Of a stretch of DNA of 5,264 bases, positions 1 through 5,264 are shown piece after piece. The stretch lies in contig JALTZE010000063.1 in NCBI GenBank assembly GCA_027051315.1, positions 1 to 5,264 of the forward strand, given 5' to 3'. Within the stretch, counting starts at the first letter, position 1; every line of letters starts with the position of its first letter. Position numbers and translations under genes: made by a program. The DNA is from Micavibrio sp. Lineage in GTDB: Bacteria > Pseudomonadota > Alphaproteobacteria > Micavibrionales > Micavibrionaceae. Below the pieces are notes generated by a model, which saw only the letters and a program-made list of their open reading frames with translations, did not search any database and was not told where the DNA came from.

Positions 1-544
1 ACAGAAATTTGTTATATTCCCTAAAAATCAGATACATCATTTCAGGATTAAAAAAAGAATATCCTTCTGGGATAACTGCATAAGGTATTATATGGTTACT
101 GGGGAGGATATTCTTAATTTCTATCATTGCTCTAGGCATATGATAATGAGAAGTTACTAAAAAGAAACTTTTTATATTATTGTTTTTTATGTATTTTTCT
201 GTTTCAATGGCATTTTCTGCTGTATTTTGTGCATATTTTCCCAAAGTAATACAGCAAGGCAAGGATAAAGGATTTTTCCCCCATAATTTAGTTAAATCTT
301 CAAGACTTACCTTTTCCCCAACACCAGAGATAAGCAGATATTTTGCTTTTCCTTTTTCTAATAAATCAAATCCTGCGTTAACTCTATTAGTACCACCAGT
401 AAGAACAACGATAGCAGTGGCATTACCATCAGAATTGTTATTTGGAAGTTTTTCTATATAATCAAGAAACACGACAAAACCCGCAATCCAGAAAGAAAAA
501 AATGTGACCATAATAAATATTATTATTTTCTTACATATCTCCAT
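1..544 (-). CDS. YdcF-like DUF218 family membrane-anchored protein (3' end cut by window edge)
   Basis: The 181 visible residues run off the left edge without a stop codon. The start is the ATG at 544-542, two bases after the ftsX stop, with a possible GAGGG ribosome site (562-558) at a rather long 13 nt spacing. One N-terminal membrane segment (about residues 6-28) precedes a DUF218 domain. AIVVLTGG (44-51) is the first strand and glycine turn. GFDLLEKGKAKYLLISGVG (58-76) follows, then CCITLGKYAQNTAENA (97-112) and LVTSHYHMPRA (129-139). These match the DUF218 core, and the ISGV and CC-x-x-LG variants are those I associate with alphaproteobacterial members encoded behind ftsX. REYNKFL (175-181) resembles the usual family C-terminus, so probably only a few residues are missing. 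DUF218 proteins (YdcF, SanA, ElyC) are envelope-linked; ElyC affects peptidoglycan synthesis in E. coli. The biochemical role here is unknown. Co-transcription with ftsEX suggests envelope work. In related genomes an acyltransferase gene (plsC-like) often follows; it would lie outside this window. Confidence 0.88.
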   Translation of the reverse strand, partial: MEICKKIIIFIMVTFFSFWIAGFVVFLDYIEKLPNNNSDGNATAIVVLTGGTNRVNAGFDLLEKGKAKYLLISGVGEKVSLEDLTKLWGKNPLSLPCCITLGKYAQNTAENAIETEKYIKNNNIKSFFLVTSHYHMPRAMIEIKNILPSNHIIPYAVIPEGYSFFNPEMMYLIFREYNKFL

Positions 545-546
545 GA

Positions 547-1476
547 TTACAGCATTTCCCTCAAAACTCCCTTACAAGTAACTCTAGACGTTATAATTAC
601 TATCGCAAGAATTATCGCAGGTGTTAAAATAATCATATAAAATCCAAATTTAGGAAGTGAAAAATTAGGAACAACCGAAATTCCCAAACTTCCTGCCATA
701 AAACCAAGAGCAGGAATTACAATAACAGCGATAAAAGAGCCAATTAACACAGATTTTATACCTATAATAGCACTATGTTTTTGAAATTGCTTAATAATAT
801 AATTATCACTTGCCCCCATCAAATGTAATAATTCAATTTCATCTTTGTGAACAGACATTCTAGATTTTATTGCTCCTGCTACTGCTGTTATTGTTGTAAA
901 AGCAATGGTAATAATCAAAATCATAGATGCATATTCCAACGCTCCAGTAAACCTTAATAAATCACTCAACCATTCTTCATGTCTATCAATTTTTGCATTA
1001 GGGGAAATCTTATTTATATGTTTTGTTATTTTTTCCATTTCATCATTAGAAATATTTTCATCAATATCAACCGATATAATACCAGGTAAGGGGATTGAAG
1101 AGGGCAATTCCTTATTATTTCCTAACCATGGGGAAACAAGTTCTTTTATATCTTCATCATTAAGGGCTTTAACCTTTTTTATTGTTGTAAATTTTTTAAG
1201 CTCTTTTTCCACCATTTTTGATATTTTTGTCATATCTTCACGGGCAATTATATTTCCTTCAATATCTTTTGCAGGGATTTCTATGGTCATTTTGCTTTCC
1301 AAGCCAGCTGTCCAATATTTTGATATAGCATACATAATTGCCCCACCTGTAACACTTAAAATGGCAAGAAAGCACATCATAGCGATAAGAATAATAAGAA
1401 ACCTTACCCCTGAATCATTATTCAAAGGAATATCATAATTGCGTTTGCTAAATGATTTACCAATTACAGATGACAT
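547..1476 (-). CDS. ftsX: Cell division protein FtsX (membrane subunit of FtsEX)
   Basis: This is the integral membrane subunit of the FtsEX complex, which couples ATP hydrolysis by FtsE to control of cell-wall hydrolases in the periplasm at the division site. The 309 residues show the standard FtsX plan. There is a cytoplasmic N-terminus, then TM1 at about 25-51 and a large periplasmic loop at about 52-178. TM2 (about 181-204), TM3 (about 236-263) and TM4 (about 278-298) follow, with a short basic tail. Between TM2 and TM3, HKDEIELLHLMGASDNYI (210-227) is the highly characteristic FtsX cytoplasmic motif preceding TM3. The loop carries SPWLG (115-119) and EWL (168-170), positions I recognise from alphaproteobacterial FtsX. 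The start ATG (1476-1474) overlaps the ftsE stop by one base (TAATG) and has a good GGAG site seven bases upstream. Length and topology are normal, and nothing looks truncated. The hydrolase partner that the loop would bind is not evident from this sequence. Confidence 0.95.
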   Translation of the reverse strand: MSSVIGKSFSKRNYDIPLNNDSGVRFLIILIAMMCFLAILSVTGGAIMYAISKYWTAGLESKMTIEIPAKDIEGNIIAREDMTKISKMVEKELKKFTTIKKVKALNDEDIKELVSPWLGNNKELPSSIPLPGIISVDIDENISNDEMEKITKHINKISPNAKIDRHEEWLSDLLRFTGALEYASMILIITIAFTTITAVAGAIKSRMSVHKDEIELLHLMGASDNYIIKQFQKHSAIIGIKSVLIGSFIAVIVIPALGFMAGSLGISVVPNFSLPKFGFYMIILTPAIILAIVIITSRVTCKGVLREML

Positions 1477-2174
1477 TAAAATACTCCGTCTAGCTTGGTT
1501 TTTAACCAGCTTTTTGGTTCTTTGACAAATAAATTCCCCTCATCAAGTATTAATTTTGTATGGGTAAATTTATCCATCATTTGCTGATTATGTGTTGCAA
1601 TAACGATAGTAGTACCCATTTTATTAAGCTGTTCAAATAACCCCATAAGCCGATAACCAATCTCATCATCTAAATTACCAGTAGGTTCATCGGCAAGTAA
1701 TAATCTTGGTTTAGCGATAACAGCTCTTGCAATTGCGATTCTTTGTTGCTGTCCACCAGAAAGAGTAGAGGGCAGGGAGTGCATTTTATCACCAAGCCCC
1801 ACCCATTCTAACAATTCTTCAACATTATTTTTTATTACTTTTTCTTCAATGCCAGCAATTCTCAAAGGCAAAGCCACATTGTCAAATGTTGACATATGAT
1901 GGAGTAATCTAAAATTTTGAAAAACAACACCAATTTTTTGCCTTAATGGCAATAACTGTTCTCTGCTAAGCTGTCCTATATTCATTCCAAACATATTTAT
2001 TAAGCCTCTCGTTGGGCGTTGTCCTAGATAAAGAAGGGACATAAGAGAAGTTTTTCCAGCACCCGAAGGTCCGCTTAAAAAATGAAAAGAACCAGGTTCC
2101 AGTTTAAAACTTATATCTTTTAAAACTTCTGGTCCTATTCCATATCTTAATCCTACATGTTGAAATTCAATCAT
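1476..2174 (-). CDS. ftsE: Cell division ATP-binding protein FtsE
   Basis: This is the cytoplasmic ABC-type ATPase of FtsEX; ATP binding and hydrolysis drive conformational change in FtsX. All nucleotide-binding motifs are present and intact in the 232 residues: Walker A GPSGAGKT (35-42), Q-loop Gln86 in VVFQNFRLL, ABC signature LSGGQQQR (138-145), Walker B LLLADEP with catalytic Glu163, D-loop GNLD (166-169) and switch His195 in ATHN. The segment after the Q-loop (FQNFRLLHHMSTFDNVALPL) and the short length, with no extra C-terminal domain, are typical of FtsE rather than of LolD or MacB-type ATPases. The adjacent ftsX settles the assignment. The ATG start (2174-2172) overlaps the preceding gene's TGA as ATGA. 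No clear Shine-Dalgarno sequence precedes it, only an A-rich stretch (AAAGAAAAAG), so translation probably depends on ribosomes finishing the upstream gene. Confidence 0.96.
   Translation of the reverse strand: MIEFQHVGLRYGIGPEVLKDISFKLEPGSFHFLSGPSGAGKTSLMSLLYLGQRPTRGLINMFGMNIGQLSREQLLPLRQKIGVVFQNFRLLHHMSTFDNVALPLRIAGIEEKVIKNNVEELLEWVGLGDKMHSLPSTLSGGQQQRIAIARAVIAKPRLLLADEPTGNLDDEIGYRLMGLFEQLNKMGTTIVIATHNQQMMDKFTHTKLILDEGNLFVKEPKSWLKTKLDGVF
1484..1487 (-). promoter_or_regulatory. Ribosome binding site of ftsX inside the end of ftsE
   Basis: On the minus strand GGAG is followed by a 7 nt spacer (TATTTTA) and the ftsX ATG. It lies within the last codons of ftsE. Together with the TAATG junction this fixes the ftsX start and suggests stop-start translational coupling, keeping FtsE and FtsX levels matched. 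Confidence 0.7.
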
Positions 2175-2923
2175 TTGATATTCTTTTTCTTTTCTTGTAC
2201 TTCCATCAAATTGATAATTATTTGTAAGCTATCAGATTTTGAAACTGGATTAGTAATTTTTTTCGCAGCAACCAGAGCATCTTGATAATAACCATTTTCT
2301 GCCATTATCTTTGTTATAGTCCTGTATGCTTTATTTTGATATGAGGTACTTTCTATCATTTCAACTGTTTTTATTGCTTTTTTATTTTTATTGTTAGCCG
2401 CCTGAATTTCTGCAATTTCTCCCAAAGCTTTATGTTTAAGCGAAGCATTTTTCATTTCAAACGCTGTTTTTATAGCATCATCGTCCATATTCGAGTATGA
2501 TTGAGCCATAGCAATATAGGTAAGAGCTATAGAATAAGATGGCGGATGTGTTATTTCTTCTGCTTTTTCACGTAGTATAGAAAATATGTTTTTGTATTCT
2601 CTATTTGATAACGCTAACTGTGCTGAATTCATTCCTATCCCTCTAATAGTAAGGGCTTTTGTATCTGAATTTTTGATTTTATCTACAACTTTTATTGCAG
2701 CATCAATTTGATTATTAAGTGTAAGTGATTTGGCTAATTCTCTATATGCTATATCCCTCCACCTATCTTCATCTATATTTTCAATAGAATGGCTTAATTC
2801 ATTTAAAATGCATGTTTTTTCAGCTAACTTACATTCTACATATTTTTTTTTCGCATAGGCAGGCGATGTAATTACAATCATAACAAATATTATAAAATAG
2901 AATTGTGGATGTAGCCTGAACAT
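2171..2923 (-). CDS. Secreted helical-repeat (TPR-like) protein of unknown function, first gene of the ftsEX operon
   Basis: I do not recognise a named family. The 250-residue product begins with a convincing Sec signal peptide: a hydrophobic core at about 9-19 and a likely cleavage after PAYA (residue 24), so the mature protein should be periplasmic. Two cysteines at 31 and 38, just after the cleavage site, could form a disulfide. From about residue 53 the chain is built of degenerate helix-turn-helix repeats of 33-40 residues, starting near 53, 90, 130, 165 and 198. They follow a pattern of basic residue-Ala, then Ile-Ala, then Asn/Gly, then Ala-Ile, then Ile, as in KALGEIAEIQAANNKNKKAI (165-184) and KAYRTITKIMAENGYYQDAL (198-217). 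This resembles TPR/SEL1-like solenoids, which usually bind other proteins. The tail is lysine-rich (EKKKNIK). The ATG at 2923 has an AAGGAAAG ribosome site 8 nt upstream. The stop overlaps the ftsE start as ATGA, so the two genes are co-transcribed and coupled. A role as FtsX partner is inference only. Confidence 0.8.
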   Translation of the reverse strand: MFRLHPQFYFIIFVMIVITSPAYAKKKYVECKLAEKTCILNELSHSIENIDEDRWRDIAYRELAKSLTLNNQIDAAIKVVDKIKNSDTKALTIRGIGMNSAQLALSNREYKNIFSILREKAEEITHPPSYSIALTYIAMAQSYSNMDDDAIKTAFEMKNASLKHKALGEIAEIQAANNKNKKAIKTVEMIESTSYQNKAYRTITKIMAENGYYQDALVAAKKITNPVSKSDSLQIIINLMEVQEKKKNIK

Positions 2924-2931
2924 TATCCGAA

Positions 2932-2939
2932 CTTTCCTT
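2932..2939 (-). promoter_or_regulatory. Ribosome binding site of the repeat-protein gene
   Basis: AAGGAAAG on the minus strand lies 8 nt upstream of the ATG at 2923. It is the best Shine-Dalgarno match in the leftward operon and supports the chosen start, which also yields a complete signal peptide. Its left-hand bases overlap the proposed -35 box of the divergent gene. Confidence 0.65.
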
Positions 2940-2966
2940 GTTATTACTTGCTTCTGGATTTATAAT
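2938..2966 (+). promoter_or_regulatory. Likely sigma-70 promoter of the MJ0042 zinc-ribbon gene
   Basis: TTGTTA (2938-2943) and a perfect TATAAT (2961-2966) are separated by exactly 17 bp. The -35 box matches four of six consensus bases. Transcription would begin near 2973, giving a leader of roughly 30 nt before the ATG at 3004. In AT-rich DNA a TATAAT can occur by chance, but the spacing and the position in the only divergent gap support it. Confidence 0.6.
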
Positions 2967-2987
2967 GAATTTTTATAACATTTAAAG
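2959..2987 (-). promoter_or_regulatory. Possible promoter of the leftward ftsEX operon
   Basis: On the minus strand TATAAA (2964-2959) could be a -10 box with a poor -35 candidate CTTTAA (2987-2982) at 17 bp spacing. A second TATAAA at 2977-2972 is an alternative. The operon needs a promoter here because no other space precedes the first gene, but the exact boxes are uncertain. The favoured -10 overlaps the -10 of the divergent promoter, so the two polymerases could not bind at the same time. Confidence 0.3.
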
Positions 2988-3003
2988 CCGATTGCCTAAA
3001 CAG

Positions 3004-3669
3004 ATGATTCTAACTTGTCCCAAATGTTCCACACGTTATATGGTTGCTTCACACGCAATCGGGGAAACTGGTCGTAAAGTAAGATGTATCAAATGTTCCA
3101 ACACATGGTTTCAAGAAGCTCAAAGAGTAGATAAGGAAAAATTAGAAGAAGAAAACATAACCCCAATTCCCGAAAGTATAAAACCAGTACCAGAAGGTTC
3201 AACTGTTCCTGCTATCAAAAAAGAATCAACCAATAGTGAAATAAAGGGATATTTGGCGGCAGCCTCTATATTTGTGCTTATATGTGCTTCCATAATATTT
3301 TTTTCTGATAATATAGTGAAAATTTATCCTCCTTCCTCACTTTTATATAAAACAATAGCTATTGATGCCCCATATCCGGGTGAAAATCTGGTCTTTGAGC
3401 ATATAGAAACTCAAGTGGAAAATGATAAAAATGGCAATCCATTATTAGCGGTGCAGGGAAAAATCATAAATTTATCCAGTAATGAAAGAAAAATACCAAC
3501 CATAAAGGCAAGCTTGCTTGATGATAAAGATACAGAAATTAATTCATGGACATTCGAAGCAATAAAAGAAAAAATTCCCTCGGAATCAGAAACAATATTC
3601 CACACTACCTATCCAAATCTTGCACCAGAAATATCATCAGTAAGAATTTCTTTTGATAACGGTCTATAA
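3004..3669 (+). CDS. MJ0042-type zinc-ribbon, single-pass membrane protein with DUF3426-like C-terminal domain
   Basis: The 221-residue product starts MILTCPKCSTRY, the typical beginning of the alphaproteobacterial MJ0042 family. Cys5, Cys8, Cys28 and Cys31 form two CxxC knuckles expected to bind one zinc ion (CPKC, then CIKC followed by NTW). An acidic, proline-containing linker (about 37-80) leads to one membrane segment at about 83-102. A predicted extracytoplasmic beta domain (about 105-221) contains VQGKIINLSSNERKIP and a closing WTF...SESETIFHTTYPNL...VRISF pattern, resembling DUF3426/FxLYD-type domains. The zinc ribbon should therefore be cytoplasmic and the beta domain periplasmic. 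The function is unknown. The gene commonly sits divergently beside ftsE in alphaproteobacteria, hinting at an envelope role. I chose the ATG at 3004. An in-frame TTG at 2992 would add four residues (MPKQ), but family members start at the MILTCP position. Neither start has a clear Shine-Dalgarno sequence. Confidence 0.85.
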   Translation: MILTCPKCSTRYMVASHAIGETGRKVRCIKCSNTWFQEAQRVDKEKLEEENITPIPESIKPVPEGSTVPAIKKESTNSEIKGYLAAASIFVLICASIIFFSDNIVKIYPPSSLLYKTIAIDAPYPGENLVFEHIETQVENDKNGNPLLAVQGKIINLSSNERKIPTIKASLLDDKDTEINSWTFEAIKEKIPSESETIFHTTYPNLAPEISSVRISFDNGL

Positions 3670-3687
3670 AAACACAAAAAGAAACTA

Positions 3688-5264
3688 TCAAAATCTTTCC
3701 AAAAGCCTTCTATAATATTCAAGCTCTTCTTTATTTCTTCCCCATTCTCCCGATTTATCTCTTAATTTTTTGATTATTTCTTCTGCTCTTTTTTTCTTTG
3801 AGCCTTCTGGGATTTTTATCTTTTTACCGTGAAGAGGACTATTTCCTTTATCGCCATTCATAGGGCGTCCCAGCGGGTCTTTTTGAACTTGTCCAAATGA
3901 CAAGCCTGTTATTTGCTTTAACCTTTGTGAAAGCTGTTTGCTTAATGATTGTGAGCCTTTTTTAAGCTCTTCCAGAGCTTTCTTTTGATGTTTTATTGTT
4001 CCTTTTGCATTATTTTTACCAAATTTATTTGCAGATTTTCTCATTTCTATTTCAGCAAGCCCCAGATTTTCAGGTAAATCATCAAGCAATTCACTTGCCT
4101 CTTGCATAAGCTGCCCTAGAATATATCTCAAAGCTTCTTGTTCAGCTTGCCTACCTTTCATATATTGAGTTATTTCTTCATCATCATTTTCTTGCTCTAT
4201 AGTAGGAGGAGGGGGCATATCACCCATAAGCTTATCAATCTTTGAGCTTTTATAATCTTCAAAAGGAGCAAATTTTTGTTCGTCTTTTAAAGATAAATCC
4301 TTAATATCTTCCAGTGTTTTATCAAGTAAAAGCTGTTGTTTTTCTATAAGCTCTTGAATCTCATTAACACCTTCCCCCATCATACGAATATCTGGCGGCA
4401 AAGAAGATGTAATAGAAGGGTTAAGCATATCCATCATTTTTTGTAAATCGGAAAGCATGTCCTGTGCTTTATCTCTATCCCCTTTCATAATCTCAGAAAA
4501 CATTTCCGTCATGAAGTCAGAAAGTTCATCAGGGGTAACAAGCTGGTTAAGCATTTCAGGTGGAATTATAGGTATTTCCTGCCTTTTAACCATTTGTTTA
4601 TTAAGCTCTTTTTGTAACTGAGTAAAATAATCCTGTAATGCAGAATTTAATTTATCCATAATTTCTGCGATTTCTTCATCTGTTATTTCTGGGTTTTTAA
4701 GAGCTTGTTCCAGCTCTTGTTGTAATTGCCTTACTTCTCTTGCTGCTAATTCCAAATCACCGCTTTCTATCCTTAATGCTGTATCCCAAAGCAAAGAAAT
4801 AACAGCTTTTGTACTATCCAGTCCCTTACTGTAAAAAAGCCTTGATGCAGCTGCCCTTATGGCAAGATATGTTACAATATCATTTTCAAACATATTAGGA
4901 GCTTTTAACAAAGTAGCAAGTTTGTTACCTATTATATCTTCACTCCCCAAAGGAGCCCATATCAATGATTGCCTTTGCTCTATAATATATTTTGCAATTG
5001 GATGAGTAAATTTTCTCTCAGGCAGTATAAGTTTTATAACTTTTGTTTCTGCTGATTGCCCTTTATGGTCAATTGCTTTGAATTTTACTTCTACAGGAAG
5101 TCCAGCCCATAAATGCGATGTAAGGTCATAATAAGGAGAAATTTCAGTATCTTCTTTCCCCCCTGCTATCATCATCGTACGTGTTTCTATAACAGGCTGC
5201 CCAAGCGGAGGTTCGTCAATCTCTTTACCCAGATGCATAGAAAATTCTATCTCTTTTACTATAT
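3688..5264 (-). CDS. DUF4175 / TIGR02302-like membrane-associated coiled-coil protein (5' end cut by window edge)
   Basis: The reading frame is open through the right edge (first full codon at 5262). The 524 visible residues are thus the C-terminal part of a larger protein; family members are usually about 800-900 residues with N-terminal membrane helices. Residue numbers here count from the first visible codon. The visible part opens with a beta-rich region ending in ILPERKFTHPIAKYII (about 76-91), a strong family signature. A helical region follows with LLWDTALRIESGDLELAARE (about 157-176). Next is a long Gln/Glu/Lys-rich, methionine-rich stretch likely to form coiled coils (about 170-460), interrupted by a Pro-rich MPPPPT. 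It ends with DPLGRP, then KIPEGSKKKRAEEIIKKLRD and EELEYYRRLLERF, matching the conserved C-terminus of this family. The biochemical role is unknown. The Met at 5238 is probably internal, since the frame continues upstream with family-like sequence (VKEIEFSM). The gene is convergent with the zinc-ribbon gene, 18 bp away. Confidence 0.85.
   Translation of the reverse strand, partial: IVKEIEFSMHLGKEIDEPPLGQPVIETRTMMIAGGKEDTEISPYYDLTSHLWAGLPVEVKFKAIDHKGQSAETKVIKLILPERKFTHPIAKYIIEQRQSLIWAPLGSEDIIGNKLATLLKAPNMFENDIVTYLAIRAAASRLFYSKGLDSTKAVISLLWDTALRIESGDLELAAREVRQLQQELEQALKNPEITDEEIAEIMDKLNSALQDYFTQLQKELNKQMVKRQEIPIIPPEMLNQLVTPDELSDFMTEMFSEIMKGDRDKAQDMLSDLQKMMDMLNPSITSSLPPDIRMMGEGVNEIQELIEKQQLLLDKTLEDIKDLSLKDEQKFAPFEDYKSSKIDKLMGDMPPPPTIEQENDDEEITQYMKGRQAEQEALRYILGQLMQEASELLDDLPENLGLAEIEMRKSANKFGKNNAKGTIKHQKKALEELKKGSQSLSKQLSQRLKQITGLSFGQVQKDPLGRPMNGDKGNSPLHGKKIKIPEGSKKKRAEEIIKKLRDKSGEWGRNKEELEYYRRLLERF

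Noticed and set aside
180..461. 93-codon plus-strand open frame
   Set aside because: It lies antisense inside the DUF218 gene, whose minus-strand translation matches the family from end to end. The plus-strand product has no recognisable features.
905..1438. 177-codon plus-strand open frame
   Set aside because: It is wholly antisense to ftsX. Its hydrophobic, Ser/Ile/Phe-rich product is what the complement of an AT-rich membrane-protein gene gives.
2960..2978. Paired TTATAA sites (2960-2965 and 2973-2978) as an operator
   Set aside because: TTATAA is self-complementary and frequent in AT-rich DNA, and these copies are explained by -10 boxes. Nothing else indicates a regulator site.
3411..3605. 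64-codon minus-strand open frame
   Set aside because: It is antisense within the zinc-ribbon gene, and its product shows no family features.
3670..3687. Bidirectional terminator in the convergent gap
   Set aside because: The 18 bp gap is A-rich, with no inverted repeat able to form a stem. I see no intrinsic terminator here or in the flanking gene ends, so termination may be factor-dependent.
5236..5238. ATG as the true start of the DUF4175-like gene
   Set aside because: The frame stays open to the window edge, and the upstream residues (VKEIEFS) continue a domain. The visible protein would be far shorter than the family, so the start lies outside the window.

Overview
The window looks like ordinary chromosome from an AT-rich alphaproteobacterium. 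Three things point there: the order ftsE-ftsX-YdcF/DUF218 beside a divergent MJ0042 zinc-ribbon gene, a DUF4175/TIGR02302-type protein next door, and alphaproteobacterial sequence signatures in the FtsX and DUF218 proteins. I cannot name a genus. There is no sign of phage, insertion sequences, CRISPR arrays, tRNA or rRNA. Coding density is very high: the only real intergenic space is about 80 bp at 2924-3003, and there is an 18 bp convergent gap at 3670-3687.

Layout. A leftward operon fills 1-2923, in transcription order: a secreted helical-repeat protein (2923-2171), ftsE (2174-1476), ftsX (1476-547) and a YdcF-like DUF218 protein (544 to beyond the left edge). The genes are tightly packed: a 4-nt ATGA overlap, a 1-nt TAATG overlap and a 2-nt gap, so translational coupling is likely throughout. 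A short divergent promoter region at about 2924-3003 separates this operon from a rightward gene for an MJ0042 zinc-ribbon, single-pass membrane protein (3004-3669). Convergent to that gene, a long leftward gene (3688 to beyond the right edge) encodes the C-terminal 524 residues of a DUF4175-like membrane/coiled-coil protein.

How the genes fit together. FtsE (ATPase) and FtsX (membrane subunit) form the ABC-type FtsEX complex. In studied bacteria this complex sits at the divisome and controls periplasmic cell-wall hydrolysis through a partner bound to the FtsX extracellular loop. DUF218 proteins are envelope-associated and are implicated in cell-wall metabolism in some bacteria. The window therefore reads as a cell-envelope and division locus.

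The least expected element is the secreted repeat protein coupled directly to ftsE. No known FtsEX partner (EnvC, PcsB or RipC type) is visible in the window, so this protein is a reasonable, untested candidate for a periplasmic partner of FtsX.
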